A DNA stretch of 31,877 bases from JBGSYN01 sp041750975 (lineage in GTDB: Bacteria > Pseudomonadota > Alphaproteobacteria > Geminicoccales > Geminicoccaceae): the NCBI GenBank assembly GCA_041750975.1, contig JBGSYN010000194.1, positions 1 through 31,877 of the forward strand, given 5' to 3'. Below, in pieces: positions 1-8,792 of this stretch (position 1 is the first letter of the stretch; every line of letters begins with the position of its first letter). The position numbers were made by a program, and so were the translations under genes. Under the pieces are notes generated by a model that did not search any database, was not told the DNA's origin, and was given only the letters and a program-made list of their open reading frames with translations.

Positions 1-201
1 GCTACGATAATCGGCGTCGTCGTCGATCCGATCCAGACCTGGACCGGCATTCACAAGCGGCGGCTGCACCGTCTGGTCGACGGCGTCGAGCGCGCCACGC
101 GGGACGCAGCGGACGTTCGCCTGTCGCTCAAGGACCCCTATTTGCCGCGCCTCGCCGACCTCTTCGATCTAGCCGTCTCGGCCCTCCGCTTCGGCCGTTA
201 G
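1..201 (+). CDS. 3' end of an unidentified protein (partial)
   Basis: Frame 1 is open from the window edge to a TAG at 199-201 and encodes the last 66 residues of a protein whose start lies outside. The visible part begins with a short hydrophobic stretch (ATIIGVVV), followed by a basic and acidic soluble tail rich in Arg, Asp and Leu. This could be the end of a membrane segment followed by a cytoplasmic tail. I do not recognise the family. It lies 24 bp upstream of the aconitase-X gene on the same strand, so it may be the previous gene of the same operon. Confidence 0.5.
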   Translation, partial: ATIIGVVVDPIQTWTGIHKRRLHRLVDGVERATRDAADVRLSLKDPYLPRLADLFDLAVSALRFGR

Positions 202-225
202 GAGCAAGCCTATGGACCAAAAACG

Positions 226-1458
226 ATGCGCCTGAGCGACGAAGAAAGAGCCATGCGGGACGGGGCGCATGGCGAGGCGCGCCGCTGGGCGATCGAGCAG
301 CAGATCGCCGTCGGCGAGTTCTTCGACGCTGAAGATCTCGTGGCGATCACCCAGGTTCATATTCATGCGGATGCCGAGGCCGTCGGCGTGGCCGGCATCG
401 AGTTTCTGGAAAAGATGCTCGAGGAGCCGGCCGAAGGTCGCCGCTTTGCCGTGCCGGTGGTCTCCGATCCGCGCGGCGCGGATTTCAGACGCGCCAGTGA
501 GCTCAATTACGACCAGGGCCTGCTCGCCAACGAAGCCCGCCTGCGCGATGTGCTGGCAGCGCTCGGCGTGCTCATGACCGACACTTGCATCGTCTATCAA
601 TGCGTGCTGCCGCCCGTGCGCGGGGAACATATCGCCTTCGGCGACACCGGCTCCGTGATTTATTCCAACAGTGTCTGCGGGGCCCGCAGCAATTACGAAG
701 GGGGACCGGCGGCGCTCGCTGCGGCGATCACCGGGCGTACGCCACGCTATGGCTTCCACCTGTCCGAACGCCGACGTGGCACCTGTCGCTACGGCTTCGC
801 CGATCCGCCCCGCCATCTGACCGATTGGGGTGCGATCGGCGCCTTGATCGGGCGCCAGCAAGGCTCCTATTGGGAGGTTCCCTATATTGTTGCCGATGGC
901 CCGGCACCGTCCTCGGATGCGCTGAAGCACATGGGTGCGGCGATGGCGAGCTATGGCTCGACGGCCATGTATCATCTCGAAGGGGTTACGCCGGAATGGC
1001 GCGAGGGTGCTCTTGAAGGCGATGCCGTCACGATTGGCCGGGCCGACATCGAGGCCTTTTATGCTAGCTTCGCGCCCAGCCGTGAGGAGCTCGACGTCGT
1101 CGTGTTTGCCGCCCCGCAGCTCTCGCTCTACGAGATGCAGCAGCTGGCCGGCCTGCTCGAGGGCCGACGGGTCAGCGGCAATACCGCCGTGCTCGTCGCG
1201 GTTCCGCCCGAGACCAAATCCGGCTGCGATCGCCTCGGATTGACCGCCATGATCGAGGCATCCGGTGCAATGGTGCTCGAAGGTGTCTGCTTCTATCAAA
1301 TGCACGCCCGCGAGCTTGGCGAGGCCAATGGCTGGCGGGTGCTGATGAGCAATTCGACCAAGCTCGTCAACATCATCTCGGGCTACGGCTACGAGCCCGT
1401 TCTCGCCTCGATGCGGCAATGCGTCGAGAGCGCCGTCGCGGGGAGGATCGTTCGTTGA
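226..1458 (+). CDS. Aconitase X (AcnX, DUF521) catalytic large subunit
   Basis: 410-residue protein of the aconitase-X family, the catalytic subunit of Fe-S dehydratases. Known members act as cis-3-hydroxy-L-proline dehydratase in bacteria and phosphomevalonate dehydratase in archaea. Family landmarks are RGEHIAFGD (132-140), the block around SNSVCGARSNYEGG (147-160) and AAITGRTPRYGFHL (166-179). Cys121 or Cys126, Cys151 and Cys355 are candidate Fe-S ligands by position; that assignment is inference. The N-terminus MRLSDEERAM fits family starts. The Shine-Dalgarno sequence is weak; a GGAG at 201-204 is too far away. It overlaps the swivel subunit gene by 4 bp. No proline-pathway genes are adjacent, so the substrate is undetermined. 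Confidence 0.85.
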   Translation: MRLSDEERAMRDGAHGEARRWAIEQQIAVGEFFDAEDLVAITQVHIHADAEAVGVAGIEFLEKMLEEPAEGRRFAVPVVSDPRGADFRRASELNYDQGLLANEARLRDVLAALGVLMTDTCIVYQCVLPPVRGEHIAFGDTGSVIYSNSVCGARSNYEGGPAALAAAITGRTPRYGFHLSERRRGTCRYGFADPPRHLTDWGAIGALIGRQQGSYWEVPYIVADGPAPSSDALKHMGAAMASYGSTAMYHLEGVTPEWREGALEGDAVTIGRADIEAFYASFAPSREELDVVVFAAPQLSLYEMQQLAGLLEGRRVSGNTAVLVAVPPETKSGCDRLGLTAMIEASGAMVLEGVCFYQMHARELGEANGWRVLMSNSTKLVNIISGYGYEPVLASMRQCVESAVAGRIVR

Positions 1459-1865
1459 GCGTCCAATGCCTGACCGGCCATCCAGGAATCGGTCCGGCAG
1501 TGACCGGTACCGCCCTTGTCGCTGCCGATAATTTCAGCGCCCGCTACGACCTCGACCGCATCAGGGGTGTCTTTTCCAGGCCGAGCCACAAGCTATTCGG
1601 CGAAAGTTATGTCGATCGCATCCTCGTGCTCAACGCCGCCAAGGGCGGGGTCGCCACGGCCTGGATGCTGAAGGAGATGCGCGAGCGTAGGCTGGCGCCC
1701 CTGGCGCTGCTCCTGAATTTCGCAAATCCGATCATGGCGCAGGCCGCGGCCTTTGCCGAAATGCCGCTGATCGACCGCTTCGAGGGTGACGTCACGGCGG
1801 CTCTGAAATCGGGTGATCGCCTCGAGATCGTGCCGTCGACAGGCGAGGTAAGGGTTCTCGCCTAG
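1455..1865 (+). CDS. Aconitase X swivel (small) subunit, DUF126
   Basis: 136-residue swivel-domain partner of the upstream large subunit. In this family the small subunit completes the active site. The start is TTG at 1455, which overlaps the upstream TGA (TTGA) and follows GGAGG at 1442-1446 with good spacing. An ATG at 1419 in the same frame would add an unlike Arg-rich leader and a 40-bp overlap. The RGVFSRPSHKLFGES and RILVLNAAKGG stretches fit DUF126. However, the serine-rich loop typical of many members (GRGSSxS) is replaced by AKGGVAT, so it belongs to a divergent subtype. Its TAG shares the palindrome CTAG with the stop of the convergent adenine deaminase gene. Confidence 0.8.
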   Translation: MSVQCLTGHPGIGPAVTGTALVAADNFSARYDLDRIRGVFSRPSHKLFGESYVDRILVLNAAKGGVATAWMLKEMRERRLAPLALLLNFANPIMAQAAAFAEMPLIDRFEGDVTAALKSGDRLEIVPSTGEVRVLA

Positions 1866-3583
1866 GCGTCATCGCCAAGCAGCACCAAGCCCTTTTCGGT
1901 CGCAGCGACCAGGCCCCGATCGGAGAGCTTCAGATGCGGGATAACCGGCAGCGCCAGGAACGAGAGTTGCAGGATCGGCTCGGGCAGGCTGCACCCGATC
2001 GCGCGGCCTGCCGAGCGGATCGAGTGGAGATCGTAGGTTACCTCTTGGAAAGTTCGATCGCTCATCAAGCCGGCCACGGGCAAAGCCAGCTCGGCCTTGA
2101 CGTCGCCGCCTGAGACGACGACCGCACCGCCCTGAAGTTCGATCAATCGATTGACCGCAACCGCCATGTCACCGTCATCGCTGCCGATGATGATGAGATT
2201 GTGGCTGTCGTGACCGACGCTGACGCCGATCGCACCCCGGATCGGACCGAAGCCTCGAACGAAACCAAGCCCGGTATTGCCGTTGACACCGTGCCGCTCG
2301 AGAACGGCGAGTTTCAAGAGATCCTGCGCGGCGTCCGCCTGCCACGCACCGTCCGAACTTGCCGGGGTCGCCCGCAAGCGGTCGGTGATGATCGAGCCCT
2401 CGGTGACACCGATGACCTCGACGCTTTCCATCCGGGCCGGCATCGTGAAAATCTCGGGTGCGACCGGCGGCCGCTTGACCGAACCGTAGCCGACCGGTCG
2501 AGGCGGTTTCTTGCGCTCGAACACACTTGGCTCGACCAGAGCGCCGCCGCAGATGACGCGGTCGACGGCGATGCCCTGCAGATCCTCGAGCAGAACGATA
2601 TCGGCGCGCTTACCCGGGGCGATGATGCCGCGATCGGTAAGCCCGAAGGCGAGGGCAGCGCCCAGGGTTGCCGCTCGCAATGCGGGAACCGGCGCCGCAC
2701 CGTTCCGGATCGCCTTTCGAAGGGCGTAGTCGATATGACCGTCCTCGATGATCTCCAGCGGATTACGGTCATCGGTGCAGAAGGCGCAGCGCATCCAGCT
2801 CGATTCGGTGACGAGCGGCGCTAGTGCGGCGACGTTCTTCGCAACGGAGCCTTCTCGCAAGTATATATGCATGCCCTTGGAAAGCTTTTCATACGCCTCT
2901 TCGAATGTCGTGCATTCGTGATCGCTGCCGATGCCCGCTGCCAGATAGGCGTTGAGCTCCAGCCCCCGCAGCAGCGGCGCATGGCCGTCGATGGGCCGGT
3001 GTTGAAACGCCTCGAGCTTAGCCAGAAGTCCGGCGTCGTTCATGATGACACCTGGAAAATTCATGACTTCGGCAAGCCCGAGCACGGCAGGATGCTCGGC
3101 GAGGCTCAGAAGGTCTGCCGCCTCGAGCCGGGCGCCCGACGTTTCGAGATCGGTTGCCGGCACGCATGAACTCAGATTGACCCTGAGCGTCATCACCATT
3201 TCGAGGGCCGAATCGAGGAAATAGCGGATACCGTCGAGCCCAAGGACATTGGCGATTTCGTGCGGATCGCAGAGCGCCGTGGTCGTGCCGCGCGGCAAAG
3301 CGACCTTCTCGAATTCCGCCGGGGTCACCATCGAGCTTTCGATGTGCAGATGCGCATCGATGAAACCCGGCACGGCGACGCGGCCACCGGCGTCGATCTC
3401 CTCTCGGCCCTCGTATCGGTCGTAAACGCCGACGATCGTGTCGCCGCAGACCGCGATATCGCCCTCTCGAAGCACACCCGAGGCGGTATCGAGAATGCGG
3501 GCATTCCTGATCACCAGATCGGCCGGCACGCGCCCCGCTGCCTGATCGATCAGTTTCTCGTAGTCCGCGCGAGATAGGGGCAT
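1862..3583 (-). CDS. ade: Adenine deaminase
   Basis: 573-residue amidohydrolase that converts adenine to hypoxanthine and ammonia in purine salvage. Landmarks are PGFIDAHLHIESS (72-84) with the metal-binding HxH (His78, His80), CDPHEIANVLG (105-115), DGHAP, SDHECTT and CTDDRNP. The C-terminal third has the VSVGHDSHN and LSFLALPVIPHLKL segments typical of Ade. Length matches the family (about 570-590). The start was set at the internal ATG (3581-3583) because GGAG lies about 8 nt upstream; a longer frame to 3619 adds an unlike leader. It is divergent from the FMN reductase gene, with 62 bp between starts. No purine riboswitch pattern was noticed there. Confidence 0.93.
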   Translation of the reverse strand: MPLSRADYEKLIDQAAGRVPADLVIRNARILDTASGVLREGDIAVCGDTIVGVYDRYEGREEIDAGGRVAVPGFIDAHLHIESSMVTPAEFEKVALPRGTTTALCDPHEIANVLGLDGIRYFLDSALEMVMTLRVNLSSCVPATDLETSGARLEAADLLSLAEHPAVLGLAEVMNFPGVIMNDAGLLAKLEAFQHRPIDGHAPLLRGLELNAYLAAGIGSDHECTTFEEAYEKLSKGMHIYLREGSVAKNVAALAPLVTESSWMRCAFCTDDRNPLEIIEDGHIDYALRKAIRNGAAPVPALRAATLGAALAFGLTDRGIIAPGKRADIVLLEDLQGIAVDRVICGGALVEPSVFERKKPPRPVGYGSVKRPPVAPEIFTMPARMESVEVIGVTEGSIITDRLRATPASSDGAWQADAAQDLLKLAVLERHGVNGNTGLGFVRGFGPIRGAIGVSVGHDSHNLIIIGSDDGDMAVAVNRLIELQGGAVVVSGGDVKAELALPVAGLMSDRTFQEVTYDLHSIRSAGRAIGCSLPEPILQLSFLALPVIPHLKLSDRGLVAATEKGLVLLGDDA

Positions 3584-3645
3584 GGTGTTTGCTCCGCCCT
3601 GAGTGCTTGTGCTAACCAAATTTCGCAGCCTGCCGGAGACGCAAA

Positions 3646-4233
3646 GTGAGCCTCAAGATCGCCATCGTCTACGGTTCCGTTCGCCGGGACCGCTTGGGTA
3701 TCCGTGTGGTTCGTTTCCTTAAGTCCGAACTGGAGAAACGCGGTCAGGAGGTCGATGTCATCGATGCACTGGAGGAAGCGCTGCCGCTGCTCGATCTAAG
3801 GCTGAGCGACTACATCACCGATCCGGCACCCGACAATCTCGATAATCTCGCCGCGCGCATCAAGGCCGCGGAAGCCTTCATCATCGTCAGCGGCGAATAC
3901 AACCACACCCTGCAGCCTGGTCTGATCAATCTGATCGATCATTTTTATGGCGAATGGGGCCACCGCGCGGTCGGTTTTGCGACCTATTCGACGGGCGGCT
4001 TCGGCGGTGTGCGGGCCGGTGCGCATATCCGCAGCATCTCCAGTGCCGTCGGTATGCTGGGTGTGCCTGCGAGCTACACCCAGCCTAATCTCGAACAGGC
4101 GATCGACGCCGATGGCAAAGCGCTTTCCGACAGTCCCGCCAAGTTCGCCGCCACCATGCTGGATCAACTGATCTGGTATGCCGCAGCCATCAAGGCCAAA
4201 CGGGAAGCGGAGGGGCTTCCCGGCCGGAAATAG
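3646..4233 (+). CDS. NAD(P)H-dependent FMN reductase (flavodoxin-like fold)
   Basis: 195-residue protein of the NADPH-dependent FMN reductase family, which reduces flavin or quinone-type substrates using bound FMN. The phosphate-binding loop YGSVRRDRLG lies near the N-terminus (residues 9-18). The motif SGEYNHTLQPGL corresponds to the PEYN-type motif of the family. The start is GTG at 3646, supported by GGAG at 3634-3637. Its physiological substrate cannot be told. Its TAG (4231-4233) directly abuts the msrA stop on the other strand. Confidence 0.85.
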   Translation: MSLKIAIVYGSVRRDRLGIRVVRFLKSELEKRGQEVDVIDALEEALPLLDLRLSDYITDPAPDNLDNLAARIKAAEAFIIVSGEYNHTLQPGLINLIDHFYGEWGHRAVGFATYSTGGFGGVRAGAHIRSISSAVGMLGVPASYTQPNLEQAIDADGKALSDSPAKFAATMLDQLIWYAAAIKAKREAEGLPGRK

Positions 4234-4893
4234 CTATTCGGCTGCGGTAGCGAGCCCGATCGGACAGCTCACACCGGAGCCGCCAAGGCCGCAATAGCCC
4301 ATCGGCACCTTGTGCAGGTACTGCTGATGATAATCCTCGGCATAGTAGAACTCGGGTGCCGCAACGATCTCGGTCGTTATCTCGCCATGGCCCGCTCTGT
4401 CCAATTCCTGCGCATAGGCTGCCTTCGACTGGCGCGCCGCCTCGGCCTGCTCCTCGCCGTAAGTGTAGACGCCGGAGCGATATTGCGTACCGACATCATT
4501 GCCCTGGCGCATGCCCTGCGTCGGGTCATGGCTCTCCCAGAAGCGACGCAGCAACTCATCGTAGCTCACCGCTCGCGGATCGAAGACGACCCGGACGACC
4601 TCGTTGTGACCAGTCAGGCCACTGCACACCTCGCGATAAGTGGGATAGGGCGTCGTCCCGCCGGCATAACCCACCGCTGTCGAATAAATTCCCGGCAACC
4701 TCCAGAACACGCGCTCAGCGCCCCAGAAGCACCCTAGGCCGAACAGCGCCAGTTCCATGCCTTCCGGAAAAGGCGGCTGGATCCGATTGCCGTTCACGGC
4801 GTGGAGTTCGGGAACGACAAAATCGTAGGCCTCGCGGCCGGGCAGCGCTTTGTCCGCCGCCGGCATTGCGGTTGGTTTGCGAAACAGCGCCAT
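4234..4893 (-). CDS. msrA: Peptide-methionine (S)-S-oxide reductase MsrA
   Basis: 219-residue enzyme that repairs methionine-S-sulfoxide in proteins and as free amino acid. The catalytic motif GCFWGAE (54-60, Cys55) is followed by GYAGG, TGHNEVV and the DPTQ...QGNDVGTQYRS block. Two C-terminal cysteines (about 201 and 210, in GYCGLGG and VSCPIG) match the resolving cysteines of three-Cys MsrA. The start at 4893 has GGAG about 7 nt upstream; the in-frame codon at 4914 is less well supported. It converges on the FMN reductase gene with adjoining stop codons. No msrB is present in the window. Confidence 0.95.
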   Translation of the reverse strand: MALFRKPTAMPAADKALPGREAYDFVVPELHAVNGNRIQPPFPEGMELALFGLGCFWGAERVFWRLPGIYSTAVGYAGGTTPYPTYREVCSGLTGHNEVVRVVFDPRAVSYDELLRRFWESHDPTQGMRQGNDVGTQYRSGVYTYGEEQAEAARQSKAAYAQELDRAGHGEITTEIVAAPEFYYAEDYHQQYLHKVPMGYCGLGGSGVSCPIGLATAAE

Positions 4894-4971
4894 GACATCA
4901 CTCCAATTTCTCATGAGAGTGATGTGGTGGTTGCGGCCAATTGCGCAATCCGCAAGGCCTGTCGCACCCGA

Positions 4972-6606
4972 TCAGAATCCGGTGACTTGGATCTCGGCCG
5001 GATGGCTTACGATATAGGCGAAATCGATTGTGCGGCTTTCACCCGGTGCGAAGTCATAGCTCCATGCCAACACGCCGGTGCGGCCGTCGAAATCGGTCTC
5101 CGTCGGGGGTGTGGCGTTTTCCAGAAGCTCCACGGTTATCCTTGCATCCTGCGGTACCGGCAACTGCTCCAGAACGGTTATCGGCATGACGATGTCGTGA
5201 TGATTGGTCACCTCGATCCGATAGCGCCGCTCATGGCGCTGTCGGTTGCGGATCAGCCCCTGGCGATCACGCTGGCCGGTGACGTAGATCTGCTTCACCG
5301 TCACCAGATCGTCCGGGCCGAACGCCATATCGAGCACGTCGCCCGGCGGCAATGCTTCCTGATAGCGGTTGCCGGCAAAGGTGCCGTCGCGATAGAGCAC
5401 GAGCGGCCCCGGAAGAAGCGGGGCGTCGCCGTCGAATGTCGCGCGGACGTAAATCTGCGGCTCCAGCCCGAATTTCGGGATTGCCCGTACCGAGAGGTCG
5501 GAGTCGAGTGAATGCTGGGAAAGGGTCACGCGATAGGGCTCCCGCGTCGCCGGAACGCTCACCGGGCCGGGCACCTGGTACTCGACTTGAAAAGTCGATG
5601 TTTCGACCTCTGCCACGATCGACGGCGCTGCCGTCGCCAATTTGGCCTGATCCAACATCGCCTCGGAGGAACGTTGGGCGACAGGTGCCGGAAGCTCGGG
5701 CTCGCGCACATCGATAAACCAGGATGGCAGCTCGGGCAGGGGTGCCGCAGCACCCGGGCGTGCGGTCGAAAGGGTCAGGCTCACATCGGCCCAATCCTCG
5801 CCGGTTCCTTGTGTCACCGCTGCAAGCTGTATCAAGTCCAGCCGGTCGGCACTGGTGTCGAGGCGGGCTTCGTAGATCGGCTGCCATGAGGCGCCGCTCA
5901 CGAGATAGGAAACCTGGAGGCTCCCCAGGCTCGCCGTCTCGGCGATGACCTCGACATCGAGGCTGACCGTGGCGCGGGCCCCGGTTCGAATCTGCTCGAG
6001 GCGCCGTTCGGTTTGCTCGACCTGCTTTTGGAGATGCGAGATCTCGCGCTCGGCGAGGCGAATCCGCGACATCGAGGTCGCAGCACCCTCCTTCAGCCCG
6101 ATCCATGTCTCCGACCACCGCTCGGGCCGGGGCAAATCGGCGGCGATGCTGTCGGCGGTTCGTTCGGCGATGGCCTTGCCGATGTTCTCGATGATGCCGA
6201 TCACCATCTGCTCGGCCTCGATGGCGTCCTCCTGTTCGCGCGTGGCGAAAGCCAGCTGCTCGAGTGTCACGACCAGTTCTTCTTCCTCGATATTGACGAG
6301 ATCGGCCTCGTGCACCGTCCGAACGTCGACGGCGCCGAGGGTGACGTTGCCGCTCTCGGTCGTGAAACGCACCTCGAGAGCGTCCCGATCGAGCCCCTCG
6401 GGGAGGTTGGGGACCAGCAGGCGATGGCGACCCTCCGGCAGATCGACTTCGGCTTGGCGCGTCACTCTGGCGCGGTCATCGAAGACCGTCACGGCCGTGA
6501 TTGTGCTCGCAACCGAAAAATCCTCGGCATGAACAACCGGCGAAATGGCAAAGAACGCCAGCCCCATCAAGCCGCCGCTCAGAGCTATCCGAAAAGCGGA
6601 ATTCAT
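4972..6606 (-). CDS. Exported MuiA-like protein (DUF4140/DUF4139)
   Basis: 544-residue protein resembling the mucoidy-inhibitor MuiA family, whose function is poorly known. An N-terminal signal peptide ends near VVHA-ED (about residue 30), so it should be periplasmic or surface-bound. The DUF4140 region follows (about 35-135, containing VFDDRARVTRQ). Next is a Glu/Arg/Gln-rich coiled coil (about 190-215), then the DUF4139 region (VSYLVSGASWQPIYEARLD, DWADVSLTLSTARPG) to the C-terminus. The ATG at 6604-6606 overlaps the stop of the upstream ELM1-like gene (ATGA), with GGAG just upstream. This indicates translational coupling. Confidence 0.85.
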   Translation of the reverse strand: MNSAFRIALSGGLMGLAFFAISPVVHAEDFSVASTITAVTVFDDRARVTRQAEVDLPEGRHRLLVPNLPEGLDRDALEVRFTTESGNVTLGAVDVRTVHEADLVNIEEEELVVTLEQLAFATREQEDAIEAEQMVIGIIENIGKAIAERTADSIAADLPRPERWSETWIGLKEGAATSMSRIRLAEREISHLQKQVEQTERRLEQIRTGARATVSLDVEVIAETASLGSLQVSYLVSGASWQPIYEARLDTSADRLDLIQLAAVTQGTGEDWADVSLTLSTARPGAAAPLPELPSWFIDVREPELPAPVAQRSSEAMLDQAKLATAAPSIVAEVETSTFQVEYQVPGPVSVPATREPYRVTLSQHSLDSDLSVRAIPKFGLEPQIYVRATFDGDAPLLPGPLVLYRDGTFAGNRYQEALPPGDVLDMAFGPDDLVTVKQIYVTGQRDRQGLIRNRQRHERRYRIEVTNHHDIVMPITVLEQLPVPQDARITVELLENATPPTETDFDGRTGVLAWSYDFAPGESRTIDFAYIVSHPAEIQVTGF

Positions 6607-7832
6607 TCGCCATCTCCCAGAACCCAGGACGTCGAATCTATCGCGTCGGTTGGATCGGGGCCAGCGGCCTTTGTCATGCCCATGAGATGACGAATTCTGG
6701 CGACCGCCCGCTCGCGATCGCCGAACGGCCGCGGCTGCCCGTCGTGACGCCACGGCGTACCAAGCCAAACCGCGCGGCCCGCCTCGACTTGGCGCCGATG
6801 AATCACGGAAACGTCGCGGGTGAGCCGGCGCGGCGCGAAACTCTTGCTCAATCGAAAATAGACAGGCTGCATTCGAAATTCGCGCAAGTTCCCAAGAAAA
6901 CCGGGCGGTGCGATCGAGCCATCCGCCGGAAATGCCGGCCGTTTCGAATTCGGCCCGTCGTCGAGATCGAAGATGAAAACGGGTTTGCGGGTGACGCAGG
7001 CCTCGATCAGCATCGACATGCTGTCACCGGTAACGATGATCTGCTCGGCCAGGGCCAGAAACGCGAAATAGGGGTTCTCTTGGGCATCGGGACGCCAATG
7101 GAAGATGTGGGTGGGTGCCTGAAGCTGCTGCTCAAAAGCAGCCATTGCCCGCGTGGGTGTCCTGGCGCTGGTCGTGACCAGGAGGGAGCCGCCGAGATCG
7201 TTGGCTAGCCGGCTCGCATAATAGCCGAGCAGCGCGCCGTTGGTGCTGTCGAAATTATAGGGACCCGAATGGCCGCCGATGACGACGGCGATGTGGGGCT
7301 TCGGCAGATGGGCGAGCCGCGGTCCCCAAAGCCTGGCGCCTTCGACCAGCCGTTCCATGGAGACCCGATGCAGGGGCGCTTCGTTGTGCAGGATATTGGG
7401 CCGTTCCGGCAGTTTGTATTGGGGCGTCGTGATAATGAGATCGAAAAAGACGAGATTGGCCCAAGGCCGGCCGACATGAACCAGCTTGGTCTTGGCGGGT
7501 CCGCCGGCCTGCTTCCGGATCCAGCGGGCCAGGGGCTCGTTGCGACGTCCGGCGGAGATGACGAGTTCCGGCCAGGGCCGTTCGAGCGGGTCCGACTTGT
7601 CACCGATCAGGCCCATCGTCGTCGGGCCGGCCAGAAGATTGGTCAGGATCTCCGTCTTGCGATAGGTCAGGTTCTTGATCTCGACCGGCCAGCCCAGCCC
7701 TTCCGCGAGTGCGGTGATTTGTGCATTGTCACCGGCCTTGTGGCCCATCAAGAGCCAGGTTCGCGGATGGCCCTCAATGGAAAGCGTTGATGGAGCCGAT
7801 GGCCGGGCCATCGAATGAGGTTGGGCTTGCAT
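6603..7832 (-). CDS. ELM1-family protein (DUF1022), GT-B-like
   Basis: 409-residue protein of the 'mitochondrial fission ELM1' family. The plant protein ELM1 gave the name; bacterial members look like GT-B-fold glycosyltransferases, and their function is not established. Recognisable blocks are LLMGHKAGDNAQ, LVISAGRRNEPLARWIRK, KLVHVGRPWA, VVIGGHSGPYNF, LLVTTSARTP and IIVTGDSMSMLIEA. The last resembles a nucleotide-sugar-binding loop. The start is ATG at 7830-7832 with a weak ribosome site; the frame reaches 8165 but would run deep into ureD on the other strand. It is coupled by a 4-bp overlap to the MuiA-like gene downstream. Confidence 0.8.
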   Translation of the reverse strand: MQAQPHSMARPSAPSTLSIEGHPRTWLLMGHKAGDNAQITALAEGLGWPVEIKNLTYRKTEILTNLLAGPTTMGLIGDKSDPLERPWPELVISAGRRNEPLARWIRKQAGGPAKTKLVHVGRPWANLVFFDLIITTPQYKLPERPNILHNEAPLHRVSMERLVEGARLWGPRLAHLPKPHIAVVIGGHSGPYNFDSTNGALLGYYASRLANDLGGSLLVTTSARTPTRAMAAFEQQLQAPTHIFHWRPDAQENPYFAFLALAEQIIVTGDSMSMLIEACVTRKPVFIFDLDDGPNSKRPAFPADGSIAPPGFLGNLREFRMQPVYFRLSKSFAPRRLTRDVSVIHRRQVEAGRAVWLGTPWRHDGQPRPFGDRERAVARIRHLMGMTKAAGPDPTDAIDSTSWVLGDGE

Positions 7833-7931
7833 GATGTCTCGAGCGCCGATCGGATATGGAAGGGCGATGTCGCAATTCGCTTCGAGCTTGGCAAGGTTCG
7901 TTGCTCGCGCCGGAGGCAGTCTGCGCAAAGC
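7833..7931. promoter_or_regulatory. Divergent intergenic region, ELM1-like / ureD
   Basis: This 99-bp gap between the two divergent start codons is where promoters for the urease operon and for the ELM1/MuiA pair should lie. No clear -35/-10 pair or nitrogen-control (NtrC or sigma-54 GG-N10-GC) box was recognised by eye. A GGAGG at 7912-7916 lies 15 nt before the chosen ureD ATG. Confidence 0.3.
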
Positions 7932-8771
7932 ATGGGCGGCGTGATACCGGCGGCGCTGCAGCGATCCGAGGGGATTTTGCGGTTGCGATTTGGTCGTCGG
8001 CAGGAGCGGACGTTCGTCGCCGAGGCCTACCAGCAGGGGTCGGCCAAGGTGCTGTTTCCGCGCCAGCATGGTGCCACATGCGACGCGGTGGTGATCAATC
8101 TCGGCGGCGGCATGACCGATGGGGACAGGTTCGAGCTTAGTGCCGTATTGGAAGGCGGCGCCCATGTGGTCCTCACCACCCAGGCGGCGGAGAAGATCTA
8201 TCGGTCGCGTCAGGCGCCCGCAGCGATCTCCGCCGACATTCGTCTCGACACGTCTTGCGTCGCTGAGTGGCTGCCGCAGGAGACCATCCTCTTCGACCGG
8301 TCCAACCTGAGGCGGCGGCTGAATTTCACGCTTGCGGCCGGCGCCAGACTTCTCGCGGTGGAAAGCCTCGTCTTTGGCCGGAGTGCTTATGGCGAAACGG
8401 TGCGCAGTGCTGCGCTCGACGACCGCTTGCGCATCGTTCAGGACGGCCGGCTCGTCTGGTTCGACGCTTGGCGTCTCGAGGGCGATCTGGCGGCACTGCT
8501 CGATCGTCCCGCGATCGGTGCCGGATCACGCGCTATGGCCAGCATATATTGGATCGGGCCCAACCCGGAAGGCCTTCGCGACAGGATCCGACCAGGCCTC
8601 GAAGGCTTGCCTGTGCGAGCCGCTTGCAGCATCGTTCGCGAAGTCTTGGCCTTTCGTTTGCTTGCAGTCAGCGGACAAGAACTCCGCCAAGCCGTTGCCC
8701 GGACCTTGACCGCACTGCGCGCTGAGATTTACGGACAGGAATTGCCATTGCCCCGGGTGTGGCAGTGTTGA
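7932..8771 (+). CDS. ureD: Urease accessory protein UreD
   Basis: 279-residue urease maturation scaffold that binds apo-urease and recruits UreF and UreG for nickel insertion. The family pattern RSEGILRLRFG...QQGSAKVLFPR and the block INLGGGMTDGDRFELS, followed by TTQAAEKIYRS, is typical of UreD. The frame is open from 7815, but that start would overlap the divergent ELM1-like start and adds an unlike leader. The ATG at 7932 (MGGVIPAALQRS) matches known UreD N-termini better. The spacing to the nearest GGAGG (15 nt) is long, so the start is uncertain. It is the first gene of the urease operon. Confidence 0.92.
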   Translation: MGGVIPAALQRSEGILRLRFGRRQERTFVAEAYQQGSAKVLFPRQHGATCDAVVINLGGGMTDGDRFELSAVLEGGAHVVLTTQAAEKIYRSRQAPAAISADIRLDTSCVAEWLPQETILFDRSNLRRRLNFTLAAGARLLAVESLVFGRSAYGETVRSAALDDRLRIVQDGRLVWFDAWRLEGDLAALLDRPAIGAGSRAMASIYWIGPNPEGLRDRIRPGLEGLPVRAACSIVREVLAFRLLAVSGQELRQAVARTLTALRAEIYGQELPLPRVWQC

Positions 8772-8792
8772 GCGAGATCGGCGAGGATATCG

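Noticed and set aside
169..1419. Long minus-strand frame (416 codons) across the aconitase-X gene
   Set aside because: It is antisense to a gene with clear family motifs. The composition is His/Gly/Arg-rich without domain signature, typical of shadows in GC-rich DNA.
3584..3645. Purine riboswitch upstream of ade
   Set aside because: The gap is only 62 bp and lacks the conserved loop and junction sequences of purine aptamers.
7815..7931. Longer ureD start at 7815
   Set aside because: It would overlap the divergent ELM1-like start and adds an N-terminus unlike UreD; retained only as an alternative.
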